A DNA stretch of 64,000 nt from the NCBI GenBank assembly GCA_028456385.1, contig JALNQF010000024.1, positions 310,001 to 374,000 on the forward strand, given 5' to 3'. Below are positions 20,798 to 32,084 of this stretch, one piece after another; the stretch's first letter is position 1, and each line of letters begins with the position of its first letter. Origin of the DNA: Ophiosphaerella korrae (lineage: Eukaryota > Ascomycota > Dothideomycetes > Pleosporales > Phaeosphaeriaceae). The notes below the pieces were generated by a model. That model was given only the letters and a program-made list of their open reading frames with translations. It ran no database searches and was not told where the DNA came from. A program made the translations under genes and the position numbers.

Positions 20798-21151
20798 ATG
20801 CGCTCCTTCCAGCAGCTCGTCGTCTTCCTCTTCGCCCTCTTTGCGTGCGCCTTCGCCCTGGAGACGGATGTCTATGACTCAACCGTCTACATCACCTCCA
20901 CCGTCTACCGCGTCAACACCGTCACCCTCTCGTCCTCGCCCTCCGGCAGCGTCGCAAACCAGACGTCCACCATCCACCCCTCGCACCCCACCGGCGCCGT
21001 CCTCACCGCCAGCCTCAAGCCCAATGGAACCCTCGCTACCCCCACCAGCGCAAAGCCTAGCCAGGCGCAATTCACTGGTGCTGCCACCGCCCTCGATGCC
21101 AATGCGCTTGTCGGCGCTTTCGTTGCCGGCGCCGCCTACCTCGTTCTGTGA
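20798..21151 (+). CDS. Small secreted GPI-anchored-type protein, 117 aa
   Basis: The ATG lies in good context (CGCCACCATGCG). Residues 1-21 form a signal peptide (MRSFQQLVVFLFALFACAFA). The mature part is Ser/Thr/Val-rich (VYITSTVYRVNTVTLSSS) with N-glycosylation sites (NQT, NGT). The C terminus is a short hydrophobic stretch after small residues (TGAATALDANALVGAF, then VAGAAYLVL), the typical GPI-attachment signal. Short, abundant wall proteins of this design are widespread in ascomycetes; the exact function is unknown. The long pyrimidine-rich leader and strong codon bias (C-ending codons) suggest high expression (inference). Confidence 0.82.
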   Translation: MRSFQQLVVFLFALFACAFALETDVYDSTVYITSTVYRVNTVTLSSSPSGSVANQTSTIHPSHPTGAVLTASLKPNGTLATPTSAKPSQAQFTGAATALDANALVGAFVAGAAYLVL

Positions 21152-22639
21152 GCTCGACTGAGTACATCGGCTGGCATCATCGACTGGTGCTGCGCTCTGC
21201 TTCTCCCGCTAGCGGCTGCTCTTTCTCACGCTTCACGACCCCATTCATACCTTTGCGCCTAGCGCACAACCCTTTCTCTTCAACCCCACCTTTGCGCTTT
21301 TGCTCACTTTTTTTTTTAAACACCCCCAAATCCAACTTTAGTCCGGCTACTTCGTTGTAATTCCTCTTTCGCTTCATCCACGATTGACGAATTCAAGACT
21401 CGCGTCTTTAACCACTTTCCCTTCTTTTACTTTTACCCCCTTACCCTACCCTTTGTTTGTTTGTTTTTTTTTCGAGACGGGTGCGCACGCGTTGATATCG
21501 CGCTTGCCCATGATAACCCCCCGCTCTCGTTTTGGATTCGCGCGAATCTCACCTTTCTTTCGGTGGTGTGGAGTTTGGTGATACCCCCTTTTTGTTGTAA
21601 CCTTGGTGGAGGCTGGCGCGCGAGCGCGGTGTCATGTGATATGGGATCTGCGGTATGTAGTCCGATGTAGAAATCACTTTTGCACATCATCGTCCGCGTT
21701 CTCTGAAGTCTTGATTTTTGATTTTTTTTTGTGCGTGTGACTTGCGTACCGATTTGGAGTTGCCAGTGTTGGGTACGCTATCCGGTGTACATCACTGCAT
21801 TTTGTGCGCTGGCAGACTAGGACCTGCGAACCGCGGTTTGACCTGCGCTTCGTTTCGTTCTGGATCGCGGGTGTGGCAATGTGACGTCGTTCTCGACTAG
21901 CATTTTCAACGCTGAGTAAGGATTCTACATTGGGCATTGCGTTCGAGACCACGTAGCTAGTCGGCGTCTGACAAAGAGATTCACACTTGCGTGGTCCAAG
22001 TTCAGCTTTCTATGCGCGTAGATGGTGGGTGCATATGCATGTGGTCACGCAGAGGGCAAGTGTTTGGCTGGAGTTGTTCCCGGCGCAGGTTCGCGTGCCT
22101 CGCGTGCTTTGTTCACGGAGAATAGATGCGCTGGTGCCACAATGGCTGGGTTTGATTAGATGCGGTCTGTTACGTGGGACTTGTCTGCGGCATCGGTGTG
22201 CAACGGTTCCAGTGTGTGGAAGGGAATGTTTCAACGGAATGCAGGAGAGTTTTTGTTTTGAAAACTCTATTGTAGGTTTTAATTCTTTGTTTTTGTTTTA
22301 TTTTGGAAACATTCAAACTTTCTTGCGTGGTCTGGGCTGAAATCTGGATCTTTATGGAGAACCGTTTTGATCAGGCTTAGTGGCGGAACGAGCCCTTTTG
22401 GCCTGGAAACATCTGAACTTTATTCTGGCCTCCCCGAAGCACACATCACCAAACCTCGCAAGTCTCACAGCATCGTCAAAATGTCCCTTGGTCTCCCCCC
22501 CCTGGCACGTTTCAAAAATCTTCATCGGAAAAACTAAACCTGCTTATTGAATTCCTTTGCTAACCAAAAAAAAAAAAAAAAAAAAAACTTACAAACACAC
22601 AACATCCAACTCCATCTCCATCCCCATCCCCATCCCCAT
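21152..22639. other. Convergent intergenic region, 1.5 kb
   Basis: 3' flanks of the GPI-type gene and the zinc-finger gene. A run of about 22 A lies at 22566-22587 beside a CCCCAT repeat (22616-22640). No gene recognised. Confidence 0.45.
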
Positions 22640-24364
22640 CTACACCCCCCCTCTCCCCTCCCAGCCAACAAGCTCATCAAAATACGGCGCCGCAACCTCC
22701 ACAACCCCAGACCGCCCACTCGCCCTCCACTGCGCCGCCCGCTCCTCATCATCCTTCCGCTCCCTCAACACCCTCATCTCCTCCTCCCCAATCGCCACCA
22801 ACCCCCCCACCTCATCCAGCGTCCCCGCGGGCCCCGCACCCCCCGTCATGCAAAACTCGTCATCTTCATCGTCGCCATCGTCGCTCTCCAGCGCCGCCCG
22901 CGCAAGCGCCGACCCGCCGTACCGGCGCTTGATCGTCGTCACGAAGTCGTCGGACTCGTCGGCTGCTGGGTACGCGCGCTGTGTTGCGGGGCGCCGCGTG
23001 TCGGTGAGCAGGTAAGGGAGGGGCGCGAGCGGGAAGCTGCAGGCGGTACAGGCGGGGGTGGAAGGGGGGTTGCGGGAGGTGCATTTTGGGCAGGGGGGGT
23101 GCAGTGGGGAGAGGTGCGTGGTGGTTTCTAGGACGCTGGTGCCTAGGTTTGGGGTTCGTGGGGGGCGGGTGCCGGTGCCGGTGCGGGGGGTAGCGCCTGT
23201 GGAGAAGTCTTGTATGGTGATTTTTGGGATGGGGGCTAGTGCTGGTGGGGTGGGGAGGGGCGGGAAAAGAGGAGGGCGGGGAGGCGGCGCGGTGGTGTTC
23301 AACACCGTGCTGTGTGGCACTTGGGTAGCGGTGGGTGCATTATCGCTTTCGGCCGTCCCCTCTGGCTCTAAAGACACCTGGGCTACCTTGTTGACGATAC
23401 TTTCAGCGTGACTGTCACCAGCTTTCTTCAGCAAAGTCGATGCTTTGTCAGGTTTGGTAACTCCGTTCGACGACATGTTGTAGACTCGTTTAAACGTTTT
23501 TGAGATGCGTTGGGTAGAATTACGGGGTGATGTATAGAGCGTGGAATCCTGGATTAGGTGTTTCCACAATGTCGATGTGTCGGTTGACTCAATGGCCCAC
23601 AATGACAAAGATTTACGGGGACGTGCCGAGCGTTCGCGAAGAATGGGGAAACGAGCTGGAATCAGGTACGCCTGGAGAATGTCCGGGGACGGTGTTGGCC
23701 GCTCTCTTCTCTTCGGTGCTTGGGGTTGTTCAGGCTCGACATGAACTGTCGCTGGAACGCTGGCTTCTTCATGATTACCGCCATCACCTACTTGCAGAGC
23801 GTTAGCCAACTCTGATCCAGCATCAGTCAAGCAAGAATATGTACCAAGCGGAGACTGGTAAGTGCCTGGTAAGTCTTCCCTCCTCTGCCCAACCTGCTCA
23901 CCCATTCCCTCCCCTATCCCCAACTCCTGCCTCCGTCTCATGTGATGCCGATCCACCTGACTCACATGCCTACAAAACCTCCTCCGCTCCGGCTTGCGAC
24001 AATCCCAGGCCAGCTGCGTGTGCCGTCCCTGAAGAAACGTTTGGCACGCCGATACAAACCAACGCCTCACTGGCTGCAGCTGCTCACATGCCCAGTCGAC
24101 AATGTGTTCGCCAATATCTGAGATGCGGAAACGGCGCGAGTTTTGGTTGGCGAGCAGTTGGGGAGTTACACGAATCTTGCGCGCACCGTGGCCTTTGGGA
24201 GCAGCCGGACAGTTGGGTGGATCGTCATCGTCGTCTTCTTCGCGGCGGCGCTTTCTGGATGGCCAACTTGGTGCCATCTGACCGTCCGGTTGTGGCTGGC
24301 AAAACTCTGGCTGGCCATCTTCCCCTAGTAGAAATGGCCATGTCGCTCTCCTGGTATGAGGCAT
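22640..24364 (-). CDS. Protein with RanBP2-type zinc finger, 574 aa
   Basis: Single open frame; first ATG at 24364 (MPHTRRATWPF). The N-terminal half is basic and has an acidic insert (RKRRREEDDDDDPP) and a possibly helical segment (IGEHIVDWACEQLQPVRRWF). A second Met-led part (MSSNGVTKPDKAS, about residue 300) precedes a proline-rich linker and a finger CPKCTSRNPPSTPACTAC, which fits C-x2-C-x3-N-x6-C-x2-C of RanBP2-type fingers but lacks the usual preceding Trp. The C terminus is acidic, with DDGDDEDDEF and a helical EEEMRVLRERKDDEERAAQW. RanBP2-type fingers bind ubiquitin, Ran or RNA; which applies here is not known. The two halves could be separate genes with an unrecognised promoter between them, but the frame is open throughout. 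Confidence 0.65.
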   Translation of the reverse strand: MPHTRRATWPFLLGEDGQPEFCQPQPDGQMAPSWPSRKRRREEDDDDDPPNCPAAPKGHGARKIRVTPQLLANQNSRRFRISDIGEHIVDWACEQLQPVRRWFVSACQTFLQGRHTQLAWDCRKPERRRFCRHVSQVDRHHMRRRQELGIGEGMGEQVGQRREDLPGTYQSPLGTYSCLTDAGSELANALQVGDGGNHEEASVPATVHVEPEQPQAPKRRERPTPSPDILQAYLIPARFPILRERSARPRKSLSLWAIESTDTSTLWKHLIQDSTLYTSPRNSTQRISKTFKRVYNMSSNGVTKPDKASTLLKKAGDSHAESIVNKVAQVSLEPEGTAESDNAPTATQVPHSTVLNTTAPPPRPPLFPPLPTPPALAPIPKITIQDFSTGATPRTGTGTRPPRTPNLGTSVLETTTHLSPLHPPCPKCTSRNPPSTPACTACSFPLAPLPYLLTDTRRPATQRAYPAADESDDFVTTIKRRYGGSALARAALESDDGDDEDDEFCMTGGAGPAGTLDEVGGLVAIGEEEMRVLRERKDDEERAAQWRASGRSGVVEVAAPYFDELVGWEGRGGV

Positions 24365-26273
24365 TTTAGCTGAAATGTAGAACTTAGTAGCGGTCGAAAT
24401 TGTTATTTGCTTCAAGTCGCGGCGAGCTGCTGTTAACGTGTAACTTTGGACCGTGGGGAAAAAAAGTCGCTAAGATCGGATGTGAACAAAGTGTTTAGTT
24501 CATTCGAGGTCAAAGGAGAGTACAAGGTCGGATCAAAGCCCTATTGTGTGCATTGTGTAATGGCGCGGTAAACTTGTGTAGTTTCAAACCGCTTTTTACA
24601 CAACTGAAAGACAGACTCTATTCAGGTGTTGTATGGGAGTTTCTAAAAATGTGTTTTTATTCACTACTCGACGGCAAACAAAGTGGGGCGGTTGTGGCGA
24701 TGTGATCATGACAAAGTTGGGATGAAGAATTCATGCCCAGGCGCGTGGATTGTGAACAAAGAGGTACTAAAGAATGCCAGATTGAAATTCTAGGTAAAGC
24801 CTCTGGTTGAATGAGATATCATCCATGAGAACTTGGTACCTTCAACAGCACGGGTTGACGCATATCAACCTCTCCGCTTCGAGAGCCACGTATCCGCGTT
24901 TCATTTTTCGACCTCTTGAACATATTCCTAGGGCCACATCTTAGGCCTTTGTTAAATACCGTTTGTAGCCAGAAATCAGTTGTGTTTTACTCAAGACGCC
25001 TGATGCTACTTAGATACTACACACTGCTGCAGCGCTTGCCATCCAACTCGATAGCCCCCGCTCTCAACAGGCAGCCATGAAACAGACCTGTATAGGCACC
25101 AACAGCAAAAAGATATGTGCATCTTGAAGTAGGCAGTGTCCAATATATCTTGCAAAAATTACTTCTCCTTTTTGCTAAATTGAATGAATAAGGTTAAAAA
25201 AAAAAAAAACTTCGTCAGGAGGGGCATTTGTCCGGCTTGCGATGCGTAGTTTCGACCACAATCAGCAAATAGTGCCTCTTGCGATCTTGAATCGAATGCA
25301 CAGCTTACTGATCCTGAATGCATCTCAGATTTACAACCAGTAAGAATAGAATAGAGATACTTGGCAATACTATGAACTCCTACCCCATATTAGACCAGGC
25401 ATCTTTTTGATTTGGAACATCTCGACGCTCAGGTTAACCTAACAGTACCTAGGCACGCATGAATTTTTTGCTCTGGAGGGCTAGAAATTCACCACGTGGC
25501 TTTTACTGGGCCTCAGGTATGCTAGTTATCCCTTGTCATATTTGCAATTCTTAATTCCATATCGATTTCGTTGACGGCAAGAACTGGGCGATTTTCCCGC
25601 TGGAGTTTCAACTTAGTATTTCTTTGCGGAAACGATCTGGAATACCTGGACAATATCTTCAGATGAACAATAGTCTCGATGCGAGTACTAATTCTTGGAG
25701 TGCGTGGATGGGTAGCCTATGTGTGTGCGTTGATCAGACTCAGACCCCATAAAGGGACAAGATGGCGATGATAATTGTAGGGAAATATGTCCATTGATGC
25801 CTTGGACTCTGTGTTGTTACCAGCGTATCTCCAAGATATTCATGACGAAGACGAATATATTTTGATTTAGTTATGTAACTACTCACAAATGTGCGAAAAA
25901 TACATGTATGAAACTATCTTATGATGCGGACAAGGTAGAATGCCAAAAGCTACGTACAAGGGTTGCAAGCAAAGTTGCTCTCTCATGGGTAGGTACTCTA
26001 AATCTGGCCCGAAGTAGCACGGATAAAATCATTCCTCAACTTAAAAGTATATTTGGCCTGTCGTTATTATTGTTGTAATCTTAACCTATACTCGCTACCA
26101 ACATTCTTCACAAGTAGTTTCAACACGAAACCCTGTGGGATGGTACTTAAATTAAATATGACGTAAGCAACCGCACCGGCCTCGCCAGCCTCACAAACTG
26201 ATCCGCAACGCGACGAAACCGGCTAACCAACCAGCCGCCACCACAGTCTCTAACTGCCCCTTTCTATGCAAAT
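24365..26273. other. Divergent intergenic region, 1.9 kb
   Basis: AT-richer than its surroundings, with an A14 run at 25196-25209. No open frame with coding character and no relic recognised. Confidence 0.45.
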
Positions 26274-26936
26274 ATGAACGATGATTGGCAAGATGCAGCA
26301 TTCTCATCCCGCCACATGCACAACCGGGTTCAAGACAGGCGGAATAGCAAGTCCAAACCCTTTGACGTCCGCAAAACATTCGGCAGCTATACCATCAAAT
26401 GCGGTGCATGGCAAAAGCTAGAGGATGTGCAGTCCGAAGCAACTGCGACGCTGGAAACCTATCGTCTGACTGAGAACGGCGAAGGGGTTGTCGGTGAGCT
26501 GGATTTACCAGGGGCGCTGCGCGCCGCTGTCGTTATGGCTGCGAGCCGTGCGAGTCTTCGGCGAACGGTTGAAGAGATGGAGTCTGGGAGCGAAGAAGCA
26601 CAAAGTGGTGATCATGGCGATGATAGTGACACGGATGAGCACGAACAGGATCGTTTCGAGACGTTTGAAAAGAACAGTTTCCGTTCGCCAAAGTTCTGGT
26701 TCCGTTGGAATGGTGTACCTTCTCAGTCGAAGCCGAAGAATGGGAGGAATGGTGACGCGGGTTCAGAAACTGGATTGGGGTATATTGTTTTTTGTGGTAA
26801 TGATTGTCGCAAGTTCAAAGGAACAATTAATTGTGCTTCTTTTGGATGGAAGGACGTAGCCATCGCTGGACAGAAGATTTCCTCGAGATCGGAGTCGGAT
26901 GTGACTGTTACATGGGGACAGGGTGTTGCAATCTAG
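26274..26936 (+). CDS. Conserved fungal protein of unknown function, 220 aa
   Basis: Single exon from ATG 26274. Segments that look conserved are the start (RRNSKSKPFDVRKTFGSYTI), KCGAWQKL, ETYRLTENGEGVVGELDLPG, ALRAAVVMAASRASLRRTV, SPKFWFRWNGVP, GYIVFCGNDCRKFKGTINC and FGWKDVAIAGQKI. An acidic loop (SDTDEHEQD) separates the halves. I recall similar ascomycete proteins with the same EIYRLT..G.GVVGEL pattern but no assigned function. No signal peptide or membrane segment. Strong intactness and its position at the right edge of the conserved block argue for a real gene. To the right the sequence becomes mosaic. Confidence 0.7.
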   Translation: MNDDWQDAAFSSRHMHNRVQDRRNSKSKPFDVRKTFGSYTIKCGAWQKLEDVQSEATATLETYRLTENGEGVVGELDLPGALRAAVVMAASRASLRRTVEEMESGSEEAQSGDHGDDSDTDEHEQDRFETFEKNSFRSPKFWFRWNGVPSQSKPKNGRNGDAGSETGLGYIVFCGNDCRKFKGTINCASFGWKDVAIAGQKISSRSESDVTVTWGQGVAI

Positions 26937-27239
26937 GTGAGTTTGCTAGAGGATCTTGTGGGCCGTTGGAAACTGAAATGAACCCACGACTCACCACGTT
27001 TGTGAGATGCTTGGGAGATGAGGTTTTGTTTGGTAAAGACGGCAGGGTGTGTTGATGTAATGAGATTTTTAGGGACAAGAGAAGTTGAAGAGAATAGCAA
27101 AAAGAAAAAGACACAAAGTGCGAGAAAAGGTTGCGAGAATTTGCATTGAAAAGCGATTTCCATGCAAGTTGGTCTAACGATGTTCGCTACTTTTCTTCTC
27201 GTTACTTCATCCTCTAATTTGCCCGTCGTTGAAGTCGAC
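26937..27239. other. Short convergent intergenic region
   Basis: 3' flanks of the preceding gene and of the RidA-like gene. Nothing recognised. Confidence 0.35.
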
Positions 27240-27810
27240 CTAGGAGCCTGGGGTTGCAGCTATTGCTTCAATCTTAATCAAGAAAGCACCCGGAAGCTTG
27301 CCAACCTCGACGGCAGTATGTGTGGGTTTGGGCGATGGCAGCATGGAACCGTAGACCGAGTTCATGGCTGTGTGATCGCTCATATTAGCAAGGAAGACAG
27401 TAGTCTTCATCACACAGTCACATGATGGGCCAGCTTCCTCAAGAATAACAGCAATATCCTTGATGACCTAGGCCTGTAGATTGTTAGGGATTATAAACTT
27501 ACAAGGGTGCAATAATGTGGGCGTACCGTTTGTGCTTCAATGCCACCGGCGACGACGGATCCGTCAAACGTTGGTACAGTTCCAGATGTGTAGACAACAC
27601 CTTTGGACGCCCATGTTCCACTTGCTGTTGTAGAATTTAGAAAGATTGTATTCTGATGTTTGCTGGAATGGTGCGAGACATACAAAGTATTGGGCCTTGA
27701 GTGCCCAAATACGTGACCACAGGTTGATTAGCAGTCTTCAGCAGCGGTTTGGCGACGGCAATGCCGGAAGTAAACAGCAGAGAGGTAATGACAGAGCTGA
27801 AGAGAACCAT
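27240..27810 (-). pseudogene. RidA/YjgF-family protein with a signal peptide; possible in-frame stop
   Basis: Exons 27810-27684, 27624-27527 and 27473-27240 give a RidA-like protein: signal peptide MVLFSSVITSLLFTSGIAVA, then GTWASKGVVYTSGTVPTFDG, GGIEAQT, and VIKDIAVILEEAGPSC with KTTVFLANMSDHTAMNSVYG, KPTHTAVEVGKLPGA and IKIEAIA. RidA proteins hydrolyse reactive enamine/imine intermediates; the family's conserved Arg before the final strand is not obvious here (the THTAVEV position), so activity is doubtful. Exon 3 as usually spliced (CTACAG) starts GCC TAG, an in-frame stop where the family has Gln. If the AG of that TAG is itself the acceptor, the frame is open and only two codons are lost, so the gene may be intact. 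A leader peptide on a RidA protein is unusual. Confidence 0.68.
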
Positions 27811-28140
27811 CGTAAATTTTCAAGCGTTTAGCAGTTAAGGTGAATTTAGTAGAGTCGAGGTGGTTCGAGCGTACTGCTCAGTTTCCTTGTGTTGTAACGG
27901 TCTGCGTCGATTCTTATACTTCTTCACATCGCCTATCCTTCTCCAGGGTGGAACCATATCGGAAGACGTTCATGGTCGGCATGTCATCCTTTCAAGCCTT
28001 TGATGCTCCTAAGCTGACCAAAACAGATTCGAGTGATGAAGCATATGAAGAACTACGCCATCATATTTGACGACTATAGTACCCAGGTGCGCAAAAGCCA
28101 GTACAGATATCATCTATGACAAATACTGACCGCCTGTCTT

Positions 28141-29717
28141 AGCTTGATGCTTCCATTGGCATTTACATGGATACGTGCTGCAAGCTTCTTGGACTGCTTA
28201 ATCTTCCAGACAGCCAGGTAACAGCTCTACTAAGCGAACGAGAAGCAGAAGCGGGGCTAGATGCAGACCTGCAAGCCACACTTAAAGTCCGACTTGGAGC
28301 GAATTGTCGCAGATACGCATCGCTTCAAGACAAGTTGAACAAGCGCATCCTGCTCCTCTGCGAGAAGCTGAAATTGGGGAAGAGCGGTCAGCCACCTTGG
28401 ATTGCGTCAGACGGGACAATTGATGAGAAGGCTCGCAAGGAATTCTTCAAAAGTTTATGGCTGAGGACGAGGGGTGGTTTCCACACCGAAAAGCGGGGCA
28501 TTGATTGCTGATATCGATCGCGATATTGAGAAGTTGTCAAAACTGACCGATGGAGCCATCCAACTTGAGCCGGTCAAGATGGAGAGGAGAAACAATCTTC
28601 AGTTTGTATACCGGCAGAACATTAGAGACCAGGCTCACCGACTTTTCGATAACCTCAGCTCACGGTTTTCACCGTGTGCTTGCACGCATCCCCACCAAGC
28701 AAACTTACGCTTAGATATCAGGAAAAATTGTGGCATAGAAGAAGATACAACAAGGTTCGCCTTTCTGTTGACGTTCGAGAAGCGGTCTCAACTTGCTTCA
28801 TCCCCACCGTGGGATTGGAGAGATATCGAGATCGAGTCCTCACAGTTGGCTGGTGCTGCGATTGCAGTTACCGCACCCGATTTCCAGACGCCAGGAGAGA
28901 AGGCTGTCCAATTTAGGCTGTCCAATTTGCGCCGTCCATAACCGTTTCATCCTCTTCAAGACCTCCAATTTCGCGCTCTCCCTCATCAGACCTCGCTGCG
29001 AAAATTGATAGTTTGTGCCGAGCGCTGGTACTAGTCCATCTCCAAAACTGCTGCCTGGGAGTACTCGAGGACGAATCCTGGCAATACCATGTCTACTCAG
29101 TCACCGGCCCTGCGCCAAAGGTACAGATATATGAAGTAGTGTCACTGAAGGACATAATACATGGCGCGAGGAGGATTGCGCCCCGGCAAAAGTGCACTCT
29201 GGCTCTGACTCTTGCGTCCTCGGTATTACAATTGCACGGCACCCCGTGGCTTCCTCGCGCTTGGGAAAAAAAAGACATTTTTTTGCTGAAGAATTGCGGC
29301 GGCGATGCGGTTCCCTCACGGTTCTACGTCTCGTAAACGTTCAAGTCGGTTTTGCAAGTTGCTGCCGCTGCCAAACGTCGTCGGCTAGTAAAGAACGAAA
29401 TGGTCTTCGCTCTCGGGGTCGCACTCCTTGAACTAGCCCATGTTGCCTCGATTTTGTCATTTAAAGAGCCTAAAGACCTTAGTGACGATGATAAAGAAGA
29501 CAGCATGACGGAAGTTTCAATTGCGACCCGACTAGCGAGAGAATTGAACAATTATGAATCTGAGAACTATGTGCGAGCGGTACTCCGATGTATCACATGT
29601 GCTTTCGATACATTTGCTTTCTATTTCAATGATCAGAAATTTCGAGAGGCATTCTATCGGACGGTCGTTGTTCCGCTGCAGGAGGACTATGGGCATGCGA
29701 CAGGGGGGAGTCCTTGA
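28141..29717 (+). pseudogene. DUF7580-type fungal protein, frameshifted pseudogene
   Basis: Three frames together read a recognisable fungal DUF7580 protein. The first part includes YMDTCCKLLGLLNLPDSQVT, GLDADLQATLKVRLGANCRR and KARKEFFKSLWLRTRGGF. The frame then shifts near 28,490 and continues ALIADIDRDIEKLSKLTDGA, RDQAHRLFDNLSSRFSPCAC and FAFLLTFE. It shifts again near 28,930 to CCLGVLEDESWQYHVYSVTG, LALTLASSVLQLHGTPWLP and, after an in-frame TAA at 29334-29336, KRRRLVKNEMVFALGVALLE and ESENYVRAVLRCITCAFDTF, ending HATGGSP. The N-terminal part is missing or unrecognisable; an intron at about 28,090-28,140 may join a short upstream exon. Family members resemble HeLo/prion-like and kinase-like fungal proteins tied to incompatibility gene sets (from memory). 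The gene is dead unless the sequence has errors. Confidence 0.72.
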
Positions 29718-29734
29718 TGAACATTCTAAGGCAG

Positions 29735-29964
29735 TGCATTGCAAGCCATCGTGCCGTGCCTGATCTCTGCAGAAGCGGATCTTCGTATAGCCAAGCCTGT
29801 CCTTGCCAGCATTTCTTGCCAGCGCTCCTTGCCGGACCTTCGAAGATTACTCCTTCCGTCTCGTTTCCCCACCCGTGGGACAGTATCGCATAAGGAGGTT
29901 CTATGTTTTCTTCAAATTCGGTGATGATGAGCTCTCCATCCTCTCTGTACTTCAAAGGACGCAT
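29735..29964 (-). pseudogene. HET-domain N-terminal fragment
   Basis: From ATG 29964 the frame reads MRPLKYREDGELIITEFEEN and PPYAILSHGWGNETEGVIFE, the start of a HET domain (compare the intact receptor at 41.9 kb, which begins MRLLTYNENG and has PPYAILSHTWG). After FE the frame shifts: the next frame carries GKDRLGYTKIRFCRDQARHDGLQ, equivalent to the YGKIRFCGEQARKDSL of the intact copy. Homology then stops, and the sequence abuts the tail of the DUF7580 pseudogene, which runs in the opposite direction. It is a truncated, frameshifted relic. Confidence 0.72.
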
Positions 29965-32084
29965 CGCCTCGTGAGGATATGTGGTAGGTGCGTGTGGCGG
30001 GGACGAGACATAGGAGGCTTAACGCGGCAGCCTGGGAGGTGGAGCGTGCGGTAACTGGCTTATCTGTTGAGACCTGCGCATCCTGCAGATTAGCGAAAGC
30101 AAAGTAGAAGAAAAGCAAATCGCACCGAGTAGTCGCATCACAGGGTCGCAGACCTCGGTAACGTCTTAGCTAGGGCTGGCGTTCTTTCCCATGTTCTTGG
30201 TGGAGTGAGGACGTCGCATCAGCAATCTAGTGAGCCGACCCGCAGCATAGCCGTCGAGACAAAAATAGCTAGCTTGTCTTGAGGAAGAAGCTTATCTTCT
30301 GGGGCTGTGCGCTACATGGTAGCCTGTTACCGTCTGGCGTTGAGCACAATGCAATCGGTATACTTTGCTAAGTAAGCACGCTAAATCTTCGCCCCAAATC
30401 ATCAAAGCATAACCCGGGTTGGAGAAACTTTAAAGCACATACTTTTGAAAGGGTTGAGGGCCTTCAAGAGTTGGCACAGTCTCCTTCTTGAATAGGAATA
30501 CTATATTAAAACGCCGAAGTATAGTAATACGAAGACAGTTGTAGTCAAATAGGGGTGTAAAGCAAATGCAGTTCTTGATGCTCTAAAAGACACGATCGAC
30601 AACACAATCAAGAGCAGGTAATTTTCTAGCTACGTAATGGCACCCTAAGCAGAGATGTTTAAGGAATAGATGCATGTTAGTTTTAACTGATCAAATTGTG
30701 GCGTTGGGAATTGAGGTGGTTTTCTGCCACGCATGGATGGATGTTAGACCATTTCCGTTTCAACAGGATGTAGAATACCTACTGAGCTAGAGCTAATGGA
30801 GGATCATCCTCGCTAAGAGCGACAAGGGTTGTGAGGGTAAGAGGCGCGAAACGGTGTTGCAGCTGCGTGCAAGGGTGAAAGCCAAATTCGCCAGCGACTG
30901 TAATGCTATGAAAATCTACCGAACCTCGCAGATGTGGATTTAGTGGGGTCACTTGATTACACAAAAGCGTATCTCGCAGGATAACACGCCTCAAATATGT
31001 CTGAAGAGGAAGGTCGGCGCTTTTGTCGGCTAGTAGCTGGGGAAGAAGATAGGCTACAATTTAGTTTACTTACAAATCTATCTCTAGAAAGGTGTAGACT
31101 GCGTTGGACGCTAAGACTTCAAATGCTTGCAGTACGCCCTAAACGCACGGCGACGCAAGGAGAGGATGTTTCTGACGTAACCCGAGATAACGGGGTGATG
31201 TTGAGATAAGAGTCGCATAGCAAATCAACAGACAAGATAGTAGCTCACGCTTATCGATAAGTTCACTAAGGTCCGCTTGCCTGGATCATGGCTTGCAGCT
31301 CGCCCTACCACTGGCCGAGATAGCTGCTGCAAGTATCCTTTTTGAACCGAACCTCAGTCACGCACACCTTAGCTATGCGAGTTGAGTATGACATTATGCG
31401 TGCTTATGTTGTGACAGAAACGTGAGAAAAGCTTCCATCTAAATCTTGAAAATGCTGCAAAATTGGTAAGAGTATCATGAAATATCAGCTCAAAGATTCG
31501 CTCTCTTCAAGAACGACAAATCTTCAAGATTGTCAATATTTCATCGGCTGTCAGATTCCGAGGTCGTATCGTGGAGTTGTAAATGTTCCACACGAGAAAT
31601 CTTTTTCGTACCTTACCTCTAGGTTTCCCGAGGTTCAAATGGCCAATTCTGACTCAAGTTCTGTTATCTTGATTGCAAATATTACCTTGATGTACATCTA
31701 AGATCTCGCCTCCACGCCAACCCATCAGAAGCAGGCCGCTACTGCACGTCGTGTCAGAATCGAGCTATCAGCCACCTCGATGAATTCTCGGCTCCCTGAT
31801 ATTCCCCCCGTAATAAGATACAGTTATTCTTATCGCAATTACACGACTTGAATTTTCCTGCCGCATCGATGGTGGCGCCGGCGTGACAATGATGTGTTTT
31901 TCTTCGAACTGCACCCGGCACATCTGTCGTCCCGATTATGCTATGTCATGACCAAAGTGGATGTAAAATCTTTTGCGTTTTCTGCGCCATAAGTTCACCG
32001 AGGTTTGATATATGAATATTGGAGAGTGCCAATTTTTACAGTTGACCAAGCCACTCAATCGTTATTCACTTTTACTTTATCAGA
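29965..32084. other. Intergenic, 2.1 kb, no supported gene
   Basis: Fairly AT-rich, with only short open frames (for example 30779-30994 on the minus strand and 31477-31701 on the plus strand) for which I have no family. The last 100 bp contain a TATATGAATA-like element about 75 bp upstream of the oxidase ATG. Probably old, unrecognisable repeat DNA plus the oxidase promoter. Confidence 0.4.

Noticed and set aside
20547..21161. 204-aa frame overlapping the GPI-type gene
   Set aside because: Pro/Ser-rich frame shifted over the leader and coding region of the real gene, which has a signal peptide, good start context and GPI signal.
30779..31209. 71-aa minus and 70-aa plus open frames
   Set aside because: Short, no recognisable motif, no intron or promoter support.
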